Below, piece after piece: positions 1 through 8,862 of a stretch of 64,000 nt of DNA. This DNA comes from Leifsonia sp. Root4 (GTDB lineage: Bacteria; Actinomycetota; Actinomycetes; Actinomycetales; Microbacteriaceae): contig NZ_LMDN01000005.1 in assembly GCF_001425085.1 (NCBI RefSeq), positions 1-64,000 of the forward strand. Reading direction: 5' to 3'. Positions within the stretch are counted from its first letter, which is position 1. Each line of letters starts with the position of its first letter. The position numbers were made by a program, and so were the translations under genes. The notes under the pieces were generated by a model. The model ran no database searches, had not been told where the DNA came from, and saw only the letters and a program-made list of their open reading frames with translations.

Positions 1-62
1 AGACTCTCTGCGCCGATGGTACTGCAGGGGGGACCCTGTGGGAGAGTAGGACACCGCCGGAC
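1..62 (+). rRNA. rrf: 5S ribosomal RNA, 3' end only
   Basis: The first 62 bases match the 3' half of an actinobacterial 5S rRNA as I know it: the CGCCGATGGTACTGC segment and the closing GGGAGAGTAGGACACCGCCG segment are both present. The 5' half lies outside the window, so an rRNA operon probably ends here. A strong hairpin follows directly. The 3' boundary is approximate to within a few bases. Confidence 0.9.
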
Positions 63-71
63 TTACTTTGG

Positions 72-104
72 AAGAAAGCCACCCCCCAGGGGGTGGCTTT
101 CTTT
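72..104 (+). terminator. Rho-independent terminator of the rRNA operon
   Basis: A perfect 13-bp stem, GAAAGCCACCCCC at 74-86 with its complement at 89-101, extends by two A-T pairs at the base. TTTC follows. It sits just after the 5S rRNA and before the mfd promoter, so it most likely ends the ribosomal transcript. Confidence 0.9.
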
Positions 105-202
105 CGTTAAGCACCACCGATTGCGGGCGTGTCAGCTCGCCCGACCACCAGCCACCCGCCCGGGTGGCTTCGTGCGTTAACCCGCCATCGCCCGGCGGTG
201 CG

Positions 203-208
203 TAGACT
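203..208 (+). promoter_or_regulatory. -10 box (TAGACT) of mfd, leaderless spacing
   Basis: TAGACT fits the actinobacterial TANNNT -10 box. Its last base lies 7 bases before the GTG start at 215, so transcription would begin at or next to the start codon. No Shine-Dalgarno sequence is seen ahead of the start, which agrees with a leaderless mRNA. Confidence 0.6.
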
Positions 209-214
209 CTCAGG

Positions 215-3200
215 GTGATACTTCAGGGCTTGTCTCGTGCGCTTTCGCGCGCCTCCACATTCGAAGCGGCCCTCGGGGAGTACGCTCGCGACGCCGATTT
301 CTCGCTCGCGGAAGGTCTCAACCCACCCCTGCTGGCAGCCCTGCTCGAGCGCCGTCGCGAGGCGGGGAAGCCACCCGTGCTCTTCATCGTCACGGCCACA
401 GGACGCGAGTCTGAGACGCTCCACAGTAACCTCGCCGCTTACCTACCGGACGCCGAGATCATCGAGTTCCCCGCCTGGGAGACGCTCCCGCATGAGCGGT
501 TGAGCCCGAGCGCCGAGATCGTCGGCCGCCGACTCTTCGCATTGCGCCGGATGCGCAGCTGGCAGCAGGAGTGGCAGATGGCCGCCGATGCGGGCGGGAC
601 CCCGCCGCATCCGCTGGTCATCCTCGCATCGGTCCGCGCCGCGCTGCAGCCCGTCGCCGACAATCTCACCGACTTCGAGCCGATCGAGCTCGTCGCCGGT
701 GGCCGCGGTTATCGTCTGGACAAGCTCGCCGCGCAGCTCGTCGATCTCGCCTACACCCGGGTTGACATGGTCACCAGGCGGGGCGAGTTCGCCGTGCGCG
801 GCGGCATCCTCGATGTCTTCCCCGCCGTGGCGGAGCACCCCGTTCGCGTGGACTTCTTCGGCGACGAGGTCGAACAGATCCGTGCGTTCTCCGTGGCCGA
901 TCAGCGCTCGCTGCCCGACGCCGTCAGCCGGGTGCTGCTGCCGCCCAGCCGTGAATTGCTGCTGAGCGAGCCGGTGCGCCAACGCGCCCGCGAGATGTTG
1001 CACGAGTTCCCGAGCCTCTCCCAGATGCTCGCGAAGATCGCCGAGGGCATCCCGGTCGAGGGCATGGAGAGTCTGGCGCCGGCACTCGTGGACAAGCTGG
1101 TGCCGATGACGAACTACCTGCCGGACGGAGCCGCGGTCGCCGTGCTCTCACCGGAGCGCGTCGCCAGCCGTGCGGTGAGCCTGGCCGAGACGAACCGGGA
1201 GTTCCTCTCCGCTGCGTGGAGTGCTGCGACGTTCGGCGCCGAGGCTCCGATCGATCTGGCATCCGGCGACTTCCTCACCCTGAACGCCGTCCGCGATGCC
1301 GTGCGGCTCGGGGCGCCGGGCCGAAAGACCCCCGATCACCCGTGGTGGACCCTCTCGGTGTTCAACGCCGGTGACGCGCTGGCGGCGATCGCGGAGGCCG
1401 AGGGCACGAGCATCGCCGAGCTCGTCGCCGATCTCGAGGTCGGCAGCGCGGTGCGCGTGCAGAGCCAGGTCGTTCCGAGCTTCCAGGGCAATGTCAGCGG
1501 AGCGATCGACCACGTGGCAGCGCGTCTGCGCGAGGGGTGGAGCGTGGCTATCGTGGCCGGCGGTCACGGCCTCGTCGAACGTGCCAACGATGTCCTGGCG
1601 GAGCGTGGCCTCGCCGCGCGGATCGTCGACTCCTTCCCCGAGGAGCCCGCCGCGGGCCTGGCCTACATCCTCCAGGCCGAGGCGGCCCACGGATTCGAGA
1701 TCGAGGAGGCCAAGCTCGCCCTGATCAGCGAGAGCGAGTTCTACGGCCGGGCGGTCGGCTACGACTCCCGGCAGGTCAAGAAGCTCGCCAGCCGCCGCAA
1801 GAACGTCGTCGACCCGTTGCAGCTCGAGGCCGGCGACTTCGTCGTGCACCAGACCCACGGCATCGGCAAATTCATCGAGATGACGCAGCGCACCGTCGCC
1901 GCCGGCAGCCGCCCGAAGGGGCCGTCGCGCACGGCCGGGATCGCCGCGGCTCCGACGATCGTGCGTGAGTACCTGGTGCTCGAGTTCGCGTCGTCCAAGC
2001 GCGGCCAGCCGGGGGATCGGCTGTACGTGCCCACAGACCAGCTGGATCTGCTCTCGCGCTACGTCGGTGGCGAGGCTCCTGCGCTCAGCAAGATGGGTGG
2101 CAGCGACTGGAGCAACGCCAAGACGAAGGCCCGCAGGGCCGTGCGCGACATCGCCGTGGAGCTGGTCAAGCTCTACTCGGCGCGGATGTCGGCCAAGGGA
2201 CACGCCTTCGGGCCGGACACCCCGTGGCAGCGGGAGCTGGAGGAGGCTTTCCCGTACGCAGAGACGCCCGACCAGCTGCAGACCATCGACGAGGTCAAGG
2301 CCGACATGGAGCAGCCGATCCCGATGGACCGCCTGCTCTCCGGCGACGTCGGCTTCGGCAAGACCGAGGTCGCCGTGCGCGCCGCGTTCAAGGCGGTGCA
2401 GGATGGCAAACAGGTCGCGATGCTCGTGCCGACCACGCTGCTCGTCAAGCAGCACTTCGAGACCTTCCAGGAACGTTTCGCCGGCTTCCCCGTGCACCTG
2501 CGCGCGCTCAGCCGCTTCCAGAGCGACAAGGAAGCCGCCGACACGATCGCGGGCTTGCTCGACGGCACAGTGGATGTCGTCATCGGCACGCACCGGCTGT
2601 TCTCGTCGTCGATCATCTTCAAGGATCTCGGGCTCGTCATCATCGATGAGGAGCAGCGCTTCGGTGTTGAGCACAAGGACTCGCTCAAGAAGATGAAGAC
2701 CAACGTCGACATCCTCGCGATGAGCGCGACACCGATCCCGCGCACGCTGGAGATGGCGGTGACGGGTATCCGCGAGATGTCGACGCTCGCGACACCGCCG
2801 GAGGACCGGCATCCGATTCTCACCTTCGTCGGGCCGTACTCCGACAAGCAGGTGAGCGCCGCCATCCGCCGCGAGCTGCTGCGCGAGGGCCAGGTGTTCT
2901 TCGTGCACAACCGGGTGTCGAGCATCAACAAGGTCGCCGCCCAACTGGCCGAGCTCGTTCCGGAGGCGCGGATCGCCGTCGCGCACGGCAAGCTCTCCGA
3001 GGCCGTGCTCGAGCAGGTCGTCGCCGACTTCTGGGAGCGCAAGTTCGACGTTCTCGTTTCGACCACGATCATCGAGACGGGCCTCGACATCGCCAACGCC
3101 AACACGATCATCATCGACAGGGCCGACAAGTACGGACTCAGCCAGCTGCACCAGCTGCGCGGCCGCGTGGGCCGCGGTCGGGAGCGTGCATACGCCTACT

Positions 3201-3937
3201 TCCTGTACGACGAGAACACCCCGCTGAGCGAGACCGCGCACGACCGCCTGGCGACGATCGCCGCGAATAACGAGCTCGGCAGCGGCATGCAGGTGGCACT
3301 GAAGGACCTCGAGATCCGCGGTGCCGGCAACCTGCTCGGCGGAGAACAGGCCGGCCACATCGCCGGTGTCGGCTTCGACCTCTACCTGCGCATGATCGGC
3401 GAGGCCGTCTCGACGTTCCGCGGCGACGTCGCGGAGGGGCAGACCGAACTGCGCCTCGAGCTCCCGGTGGACGCCCACATCCCTGAAGAGTATGTCGACA
3501 GCGAGCGTCTGCGTCTCGAGGCCTACCAGAAGCTCTCCACGGCCAGCTCGCTCGCGGCCAAGGACGAGAACATCGCCCACGTGCTCGAGGAGCTCACCGA
3601 CCGCTACGGCGAGCCGCCGGCCCCCGTGCAGACGCTCATCGCGGTTTCGACGCTGCGTCGGCAGGCTCAGCGCGCCAGTCTCAGCGAGGTCGTCGCGATG
3701 GGTGACAAGCTGCGCGTCGCCCAGGCGACGTTGCCGGACTCGATCCAGGTGCGTCTGCAGCGCATGTACCCAGGCTCGCGGTACTTCGCGCAGCAGGGCG
3801 TGCTCTCGGTGCCGCTGCCGGATCTGAGCGACGACGCGAATCCGGATGCGGCGCTGATCGCGTGGGTCAGCCAGCTGCTCACCGCGATCTTCCCGCCGCC
3901 CGTCGTGGTGAAAGAGAAGGCAGCGCCCGCCGAGTAG
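215..3937 (+). CDS. mfd: Transcription-repair coupling factor Mfd
   Basis: This 1240-residue protein is a full-length Mfd, a superfamily 2 DNA translocase that removes stalled RNA polymerase from lesions and recruits UvrA. The N-terminal part carries the UvrB-like module (about residues 30-350). An RNA polymerase-interaction region around residues 500-600 follows. The helicase core has the Walker A motif GDVGFGKTE near residue 709 and the DEEQRFG box near 811, and the C-terminal TRCF domain closes the protein. The GTG start at 215 is supported by a -10 box exactly 7 bases upstream. mazG lies downstream beyond a repeat patch, a small unknown gene and the reverse-strand nhaA, as a variation of the mfd-mazG-eno order I recall from mycobacteria. 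Confidence 0.97.
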   Translation: MILQGLSRALSRASTFEAALGEYARDADFSLAEGLNPPLLAALLERRREAGKPPVLFIVTATGRESETLHSNLAAYLPDAEIIEFPAWETLPHERLSPSAEIVGRRLFALRRMRSWQQEWQMAADAGGTPPHPLVILASVRAALQPVADNLTDFEPIELVAGGRGYRLDKLAAQLVDLAYTRVDMVTRRGEFAVRGGILDVFPAVAEHPVRVDFFGDEVEQIRAFSVADQRSLPDAVSRVLLPPSRELLLSEPVRQRAREMLHEFPSLSQMLAKIAEGIPVEGMESLAPALVDKLVPMTNYLPDGAAVAVLSPERVASRAVSLAETNREFLSAAWSAATFGAEAPIDLASGDFLTLNAVRDAVRLGAPGRKTPDHPWWTLSVFNAGDALAAIAEAEGTSIAELVADLEVGSAVRVQSQVVPSFQGNVSGAIDHVAARLREGWSVAIVAGGHGLVERANDVLAERGLAARIVDSFPEEPAAGLAYILQAEAAHGFEIEEAKLALISESEFYGRAVGYDSRQVKKLASRRKNVVDPLQLEAGDFVVHQTHGIGKFIEMTQRTVAAGSRPKGPSRTAGIAAAPTIVREYLVLEFASSKRGQPGDRLYVPTDQLDLLSRYVGGEAPALSKMGGSDWSNAKTKARRAVRDIAVELVKLYSARMSAKGHAFGPDTPWQRELEEAFPYAETPDQLQTIDEVKADMEQPIPMDRLLSGDVGFGKTEVAVRAAFKAVQDGKQVAMLVPTTLLVKQHFETFQERFAGFPVHLRALSRFQSDKEAADTIAGLLDGTVDVVIGTHRLFSSSIIFKDLGLVIIDEEQRFGVEHKDSLKKMKTNVDILAMSATPIPRTLEMAVTGIREMSTLATPPEDRHPILTFVGPYSDKQVSAAIRRELLREGQVFFVHNRVSSINKVAAQLAELVPEARIAVAHGKLSEAVLEQVVADFWERKFDVLVSTTIIETGLDIANANTIIIDRADKYGLSQLHQLRGRVGRGRERAYAYFLYDENTPLSETAHDRLATIAANNELGSGMQVALKDLEIRGAGNLLGGEQAGHIAGVGFDLYLRMIGEAVSTFRGDVAEGQTELRLELPVDAHIPEEYVDSERLRLEAYQKLSTASSLAAKDENIAHVLEELTDRYGEPPAPVQTLIAVSTLRRQAQRASLSEVVAMGDKLRVAQATLPDSIQVRLQRMYPGSRYFAQQGVLSVPLPDLSDDANPDAALIAWVSQLLTAIFPPPVVVKEKAAPAE

Positions 3938-4252
3938 GCTTGGCAACCCGACCCGCAGACACGCTCGGGGCTTCGCGTGCGTCGCTGCTCCTTCGTCGCT
4001 GCGCCGCTCGCTCGAGCCATCGTGCAGTCCCACGTTGGCTTGAGGGAGCAGCCGAGGAACGAGGCCGCCCCCGAAGCCCTGACACACGCGGAAACCCCGC
4101 TGGTTGAGCCACACAGTTAGTTGAGCCCTCACCCCGCTGGTTGAGCCCTCACCCCGCTGGTTGAGCCCTCACCCCGCTGGTTGAGCTTGTCGAAACCCTG
4201 ATTTCGACAGGCTCATTCAGCGGGAGTGGTGCGCTCAGTCAGCGGGCGCTGC
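3938..4252. other. 315-bp intergenic region between convergent genes, repeat-rich
   Basis: No credible gene is visible between the mfd stop and the stop of the converging small gene. The first half (3950-4090) is low-complexity GC-rich sequence with GGGGCTTCG near 3968 and CGAAGCCC near 4072 forming a loose inverted pair. The second half (4097-4225) holds tandem and inverted copies of a GGTTGAGC-type repeat, listed separately. A terminator role is plausible, but there is no classic T-run. Confidence 0.7.
4121..4214. repeat. Tandem 20-bp repeat followed by a TTGAGC/GTCGAAA inverted repeat
   Basis: The unit ttgagccctcaccccgctgg occurs three times in exact tandem at 4121-4140, 4141-4160 and 4161-4180; a diverged unit precedes it at 4101-4120. 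Directly after comes TTGAGCTTGTCGAAA (4181-4195) facing TTTCGACAGGCTCA (4201-4214), which can form a hairpin. The same core recurs near 52.85 kb and 54.73 kb, each time between convergent genes. This is a dispersed chromosomal repeat family rather than a coding element. Confidence 0.85.
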
Positions 4253-4576
4253 TCAGCTGATGTGACCCCACTCGGCGAGGAACTCGCCGACCGTCATGGC
4301 CTCGAGGTCGAGTTGGATCTGCTGCAACAGGGTGTCGGCCTCGATGAGGTCCCCGGCACTGCTGCGCAACACCTCGTTGCCCGTCGCCGTGCGCACCACG
4401 ATGATGTCGGCCACAGACGGGCTGCCGAGGCTGAGGCTCGTGCCGACGAGATAGGCGACCGTGTGGACAACACCGCGGATCCCGCGCGGCGTCTCGCGTG
4501 GGCGCAGCTCGGCCGAGAGATGGTGCGAGGCGGGCTCGGTCGAATCGGAGTGGTCATCGGGAGTATGCATGTCCAT
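4253..4576 (-). CDS. Hypothetical protein, 107 residues
   Basis: I do not recognise the family. The protein is small and acidic with no signal peptide or membrane segment. Its N-terminus is rich in Asp, His and Ser; the middle reads like a small alpha/beta domain (VADIIVVRTATGNEVLRSSAGDLIEAD), and the tail ends in GEFLAEWGHIS. It starts 7 bases after the nhaA stop on the same strand, so the two may be co-transcribed. A TAAGCT box at 4580-4585 could give a separate promoter with the second ATG (4570) almost leaderless. Codon use matches the neighbours, supporting a real gene. Confidence 0.6.
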   Translation of the reverse strand: MDMHTPDDHSDSTEPASHHLSAELRPRETPRGIRGVVHTVAYLVGTSLSLGSPSVADIIVVRTATGNEVLRSSAGDLIEADTLLQQIQLDLEAMTVGEFLAEWGHIS

Positions 4577-4582
4577 ACGAGC

Positions 4583-5800
4583 TTAGAAGAGCGGAGCCGT
4601 CTCGGGGTCCGGCTCCTCCGCGGCGGAGGCCGAGATCTTGCCGGACCGGTACTGGGCGGCACGCCAGCTCACGAAGGCGGCCGAGAACACCATGGCGATG
4701 CCGGAGCCGACGAGCACGGCGATCGTTCCCTCGTCGACAACCTCGTGGTTGCTGGCGAAAGCGAGCTCGTTCATGAGCAGCGAGACGGTGAAACCGACTC
4801 CGCCGAGCGACGCGACGACGAGAAGATCGCCGATCTTGAGCCCGACGCCGGAGCGTTTGCCCGCGAACAGCCCGCCAAGCCACCCCGCAAGGGTGATGCC
4901 GAGGAGCTTGCCAACGGGCAGCGCGACAAGGATGCCCCAGAAGGCAGGGCTCAGCTCGCTCACGCTCACCGCGGGGATCGCGACGAGGGCGGCAGAGAAC
5001 GCGAACAGCGGAAGGATGATGCCGTTGGAGTACGGCTCGAGGGTGTGCACCGCGCGACCGCCGGGACGCCGCGCCATGACGAGGCCGAGCAGAACACCCG
5101 CGATCGTGGCGTGAACGCCGGACTGGAACACGAAGTACCAGGTGAGCACGGCGAGCACCCACATCGCGATGATGAGGGGCCACTGCGGCTTGCGCGCAAG
5201 GATGTAGCCGGAGCGGGGGCGGAGCAGCCGGCTCACGCCGGAGAAGAGCAGGAGCGTCACGGCGGCGAAGCCCAGGTAGTTCAGCTCGACGCTGCTGGTG
5301 AAGAAGAACGCGATGATGAGGATCGCCACCAGGTCATCGAGCACGGCAAGCGCCATCAGGAACACGCGTACCCGGGTCGGGATGCCCTTGCCGAAGATGG
5401 CGAGCAAGCCGAGAGCGAATGCGATGTCGGTCGCGGTCGGCACGGGCCAGCCGTTCTCCCACCCGGAGCCTGCGGTGATGAGCAGGTAGATTCCGGCCGG
5501 AACGACAACCCCGCCGAGCGCGGCGACGGCGGGCAGGGCCGCCTTGCTCAGGCTGTTCAGCTCGCCGATCGCGAGTTCGCGCTTGAGCTCGACAGCCACG
5601 ATGAAGAAGAAGATCGCGAGCAGTCCGTCACTGACGAAGTGCCCGGTCGAGATGTCGAGGCCCAGCCACGGCAGTTCGAGATGTTCGCCCTTGAAGGCCA
5701 ATAGCGCGGGGCCGACGGCGCTGTTGGCAAGCACGAGGCCCAGCACGGCAGCAGCCAGCAGCAGCATGGCTGCGTAGCGTTCGGAACGGAAAATAGCCAC
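4583..5800 (-). CDS. nhaA: Na+/H+ antiporter NhaA
   Basis: The gene encodes an NhaA-type electrogenic sodium/proton antiporter of the inner membrane, used for sodium and alkaline pH homeostasis. The protein is a run of about 11-12 hydrophobic segments with family stretches such as SDGLLAIFFFIVAVELKRE and the Asp-containing PTATDIAFALG segment, which carries the ion-binding region in this family. The GTG at 5800 is chosen because a strong AGGAGG (about 5809-5814) lies about 8 bases before it. An upstream ATG at 5842 is in frame but has no ribosome binding site and would place this AGGAGG inside the gene. The result is 405 residues, slightly longer than E. coli NhaA because of a hydrophilic C-terminal tail. 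Confidence 0.93.
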   Translation of the reverse strand: MAIFRSERYAAMLLLAAAVLGLVLANSAVGPALLAFKGEHLELPWLGLDISTGHFVSDGLLAIFFFIVAVELKRELAIGELNSLSKAALPAVAALGGVVVPAGIYLLITAGSGWENGWPVPTATDIAFALGLLAIFGKGIPTRVRVFLMALAVLDDLVAILIIAFFFTSSVELNYLGFAAVTLLLFSGVSRLLRPRSGYILARKPQWPLIIAMWVLAVLTWYFVFQSGVHATIAGVLLGLVMARRPGGRAVHTLEPYSNGIILPLFAFSAALVAIPAVSVSELSPAFWGILVALPVGKLLGITLAGWLGGLFAGKRSGVGLKIGDLLVVASLGGVGFTVSLLMNELAFASNHEVVDEGTIAVLVGSGIAMVFSAAFVSWRAAQYRSGKISASAAEEPDPETAPLF

Positions 5801-5951
5801 GAAGGGCCCTCCTGATTGGGTTCGGTCGACGTCATTGAGCATTGCTGCCCGCCGACCAGACTTCCCGGCTCACCACTGACGAGTTTAGCGGGGCGGTCGG
5901 CGGATGCCGGCTCCGACGTGCAGCTCAGCGTCGAAGTGAACGCCCGCCGCC

Positions 5952-5957
5952 TAGGCT
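5952..5957 (+). promoter_or_regulatory. -10 box (TAGGCT) of mazG, leaderless spacing
   Basis: TAGGCT ends 7 bases before the mazG ATG at 5964. No Shine-Dalgarno sequence precedes the start, so the transcript is probably leaderless. Confidence 0.6.
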
Positions 5958-5963
5958 GGATGC

Positions 5964-6620
5964 ATGACTGAGACGATCGCCGCCACCCCACTCGACGAGT
6001 TGATTGCAACGGTGGCGAAGCTGCGCGGACCGGGCGGATGCCCCTGGGACGCCGAGCAGACCCACGCCTCGCTCGTGCAGTATCTCGTCGAGGAGACACA
6101 CGAACTCGTCGACGCCATCGAGGCCGGCAGTCGTGAGGAGATGATCGAGGAACTCGGAGACGTGCTCTACCAGGTGATCCTGCACAGCGACATCGCGGCA
6201 GCCACAGCGGGGGAGGACTTCACGGTTCAGGATGTCGCGGCCGCCCTCAACGCGAAGCTGATCGGTCGGCATCCGCACGTCTTCGGCGATCGGGTGGCCG
6301 AGACCTCCGCAGACGTCGTGGCGTTCTGGGACGACCTCAAGGCCGCGGAGAAGCCGGAGCGCTCCAGCGTGCTCGACGGGATCCCGCAGGGCATGCCGTC
6401 GCTGGCCCTGGCCGACAAGCTGCTGGGCCGGGCACAGAAGATCGGACTGATCGAGGACGCCGACGGCGGGATCCCATTCACCAGCGAGGACGAGCTCGGC
6501 CCCATGCTGCTCGCCATCGTCGCCGGCGCCAAGGCGCGCGGACTCGACGCCGAGCGCGCGCTGCGCAGCACGCTGCGCGACTTCCAGGACGAGATCCGCG
6601 AGGCCGAGACCACGCTCTAG
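5964..6620 (+). CDS. mazG: Nucleoside triphosphate pyrophosphohydrolase MazG
   Basis: MazG hydrolyses (d)NTPs to (d)NMP and pyrophosphate and cleans the nucleotide pool of damaged forms. The 218-residue protein has the MazG hallmarks: the GGCPWDAEQTHASL segment near residues 30-43, the metal-binding EETHELVDAI helix near residue 50, and the following EEMIEELGDVLYQV helix supplying further acidic ligands. The second MazG-like repeat at the C-terminus is shortened compared with E. coli MazG. It is divergently oriented from nhaA and carries its own -10 box. Confidence 0.93.
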   Translation: MTETIAATPLDELIATVAKLRGPGGCPWDAEQTHASLVQYLVEETHELVDAIEAGSREEMIEELGDVLYQVILHSDIAAATAGEDFTVQDVAAALNAKLIGRHPHVFGDRVAETSADVVAFWDDLKAAEKPERSSVLDGIPQGMPSLALADKLLGRAQKIGLIEDADGGIPFTSEDELGPMLLAIVAGAKARGLDAERALRSTLRDFQDEIREAETTL

Positions 6621-6704
6621 CGTGACGCGAAGCGTCACGAAAGGCGGCAGCCCGAACCAAGGCAACCTCAAGAACCGCCGGCGATGCGGGCCGAGATCCT
6701 CCGG

Positions 6705-7811
6705 TCAGGCCACGCGGCTGCCCGTCGGCAGGCGCTTCGCCGGGGTGTCGGTGCGCGTGAACGCCCAGAACAGTGCGCCGGCGCCGAGTAGCAGGTGGAT
6801 GCTCAGACCGACGAACCACGACGGGACGGCGTCGTTGTACATCTCCTCGGCCGTCGGGTAGTCGCCGCCGCTGCCGTTGAAGTCCTGCGGCGATCCGCCG
6901 TCCGCACAGGCGTCGTAGACGGTGTCGAGCTCCGGGGAGTGCTGCGCCGAACGCACGCCGGTGGCGATCCACCCGAACAGGTCGGTGGGGTTGCCGAGCT
7001 CGTCGAAACTGCCCGGTGCGGCATCCGCGACGACGACGTAGGGGTTGGCGGCCAACACGCCCCAGTAGTAGTCGAAGCGCGGCACGCTCGACTCGTGGAC
7101 GACGGGATCGGTGCACGTCCAGCGCCCGTTCGCCTCGTCGGCCGGCGGGTTGTTCCAGTCGAAGTCGCTCGACGTCGTCGTCACCGTCGACTGCGTCGCG
7201 AGTCCGGCCAGGCCGAACAGGATGAGCGTGCCGACGCTGAGCGCGGCGATCACCAGGTAGGTGGTCACGATCGAGAACAGCGGCCGGGTCTGGATGCCGC
7301 TCAGCCCGACACCGATCGCGGCGATCACGCCGAGTTCCAGGGCGAGCACGAGCGTCGAGATGGCGACGGTGCCGAAGGAGACCTCGCCGAGCACCACCGC
7401 CACGAGCAGGAACGGCAGCGCGGCCACGAGGAACGCGAGCGCCGTCAGCCAGGCGGCCACGAACTTGCCGAGCACCAGCTGCCAGGTGGTGATCAACGTC
7501 ACCTGGGTCGTGGCGAGCACGCCGGAGTCACGGTCACCGTTGATCGCGTTGCCGCTGAGCGCCGGCGAGACGAGGCTGCCGAGCAGCAGCACGAAGAAGA
7601 TGATCGTGGAGAACATGCCCCCGCCGCCGGATTCGAGGGCGTTCGTGGCGAACCAGAGCAGCACCGTGACGAGGCCGACGATCACGAAGAACACGCCGAG
7701 CAGCACGTACCAGGCCACGCCGCGCACGCGCTGGCGCAGCTCGAGGGTGACGATCAACCGGAGGCCGCTCCAGAAGGGTGGGCGGGCGGATGCCGCGACC
7801 GTGGCGCTCAT
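6705..7811 (-). CDS. ABC transporter permease (ABC-2 type)
   Basis: This 368-residue membrane protein is the permease partner of the ATPase gene just upstream, with which it overlaps by 4 bases (ATGA). About six hydrophobic segments are visible. A large, probably extracytoplasmic hydrophilic stretch (about residues 215-325) lies before the last membrane segment and carries three Cys residues that could form disulfides. The fold and the pairing with a stand-alone ATPase fit ABC-2 exporters, but the substrate cannot be read from the sequence. Confidence 0.85.
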   Translation of the reverse strand: MSATVAASARPPFWSGLRLIVTLELRQRVRGVAWYVLLGVFFVIVGLVTVLLWFATNALESGGGGMFSTIIFFVLLLGSLVSPALSGNAINGDRDSGVLATTQVTLITTWQLVLGKFVAAWLTALAFLVAALPFLLVAVVLGEVSFGTVAISTLVLALELGVIAAIGVGLSGIQTRPLFSIVTTYLVIAALSVGTLILFGLAGLATQSTVTTTSSDFDWNNPPADEANGRWTCTDPVVHESSVPRFDYYWGVLAANPYVVVADAAPGSFDELGNPTDLFGWIATGVRSAQHSPELDTVYDACADGGSPQDFNGSGGDYPTAEEMYNDAVPSWFVGLSIHLLLGAGALFWAFTRTDTPAKRLPTGSRVA

Positions 7812-8764
7812 GCCTGACCCTCCTGTCCGTTGGTGCCCGCCCGGTTCAGGTCGAGGAAGGTGTGTTCCATCTCGCCGACGGCCGGCCCGAAGTCGCTGAT
7901 CTGTGCGCCGGCCGCGACCAGGCGCCCGAGCGTCTCGGCCGCTTCCGCCTCATCGGCGAAGGCGATCAATGTGCCGACGTTGTCGACGGCGACGCGCTCG
8001 GCGCCGAGTCCGACCGCGCCGATGGCCGCGGCGAGCCGCGCCGGGTCGAGTGCACGCACCCGCCACTGCCGTCGGCTGTTCTGGGCTCGGGCGATCTGCT
8101 CGGCGCTCGCCGTGACCCCTCCGGCCAGGTACACCGCGGAGTCCGCCATCTCGTCGAGCTCGGAGAGCACATGACTCGAGACGAGAATCGCCGTGCCCTC
8201 ACCGGCGAGCCGGCGCACGAGTGCCCGCAGATCGGCGCGCGCCGCTGGATCAAGGCCCGATGCCGGCTCATCCAGCAGCAGCACCTGGGGGTCGTGCACG
8301 AGTGCGCGCGCCAGGGAGAGTTTCTGCTTTTGCCCGCGCGAGAGCACCCGCGTCGGCTGCTCGGCCAGGGGCGTGAGGCCGGTGATGGCGAGCAGTTCGA
8401 CCGCCCGCACGGCGGCCCGCTCGCGCGGCATCCGGTAGAGCCTGCCCGTGGTCTCGATGGCCTGCCGCACGCTGAGCGTCGGCCAGGCTCCGAGGACATC
8501 GGGCATCCATCCCATGCGGGCGCGCACCGCGGCGGCATCGGCGAGCGGGTCGTATCCGGCGATGCGGATGCTGCCGGCATCCGGCGCCAAGAGGGTGGCG
8601 AGCATCAGCATCAGCGTCGTCTTGCCCGCGCCGTTCGGTCCGATCAACCCGGTGACAGAACCGGGGCGAACCTCGAGCGACGCGTTCCGTACCGCGTGCA
8701 CGTCGCCGAAGCTCCGGCTCACCCCGCTGACGTTGATCCCCGCCGTGCCGTCGACTGTTGTCAC
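7808..8764 (-). CDS. ABC transporter ATP-binding protein
   Basis: This is a 318-residue ATPase of the exporter type (CcmA/DrrA-like). Walker A GPNGAGKTT lies near residue 40, a signature-like LSRGQKQKLSLARAL near 142, and Walker B LLLDEPASGLDP near 163, followed by the switch His in the LVSSHVLSELD segment. The C-terminal third is a regulatory extension seen in many ABC-2 ATPases. Translation starts at GTG 8764. The permease overlaps its 3' end, so the two form a two-gene operon. Confidence 0.92.
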   Translation of the reverse strand: MTTVDGTAGINVSGVSRSFGDVHAVRNASLEVRPGSVTGLIGPNGAGKTTLMLMLATLLAPDAGSIRIAGYDPLADAAAVRARMGWMPDVLGAWPTLSVRQAIETTGRLYRMPRERAAVRAVELLAITGLTPLAEQPTRVLSRGQKQKLSLARALVHDPQVLLLDEPASGLDPAARADLRALVRRLAGEGTAILVSSHVLSELDEMADSAVYLAGGVTASAEQIARAQNSRRQWRVRALDPARLAAAIGAVGLGAERVAVDNVGTLIAFADEAEAAETLGRLVAAGAQISDFGPAVGEMEHTFLDLNRAGTNGQEGQA

Positions 8765-8849
8765 GATCCGCGTACCGCCCCGATGCTCGCCTGACTGAAA
8801 GTGGTCTCAGGCTAGCCTGTCCTGCCTAGCCAGCGGGCGTTTGCGGCGC

Positions 8850-8855
8850 TAGCGT
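8850..8855 (+). promoter_or_regulatory. -10 box (TAGCGT) of the ferritin gene
   Basis: TAGCGT ends 8 bases before the ATG at 8863 with no Shine-Dalgarno sequence between them, fitting a leaderless or one-base-leader transcript. Confidence 0.55.
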
Positions 8856-8862
8856 CACAGTT

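Noticed and set aside
3938-4100. A possible small RNA gene after mfd
   Set aside because: No promoter box or terminator hairpin pair frames the stretch; it reads as low-complexity intergenic DNA.
1148-4132. A 994-codon open frame on the reverse strand opposite mfd, and similar long frames opposite nhaA, phoH, ndh, fba and eno
   Set aside because: They mirror strongly biased GC-rich third positions of the real genes, have no family motifs, and lie opposite complete, well-conserved genes.
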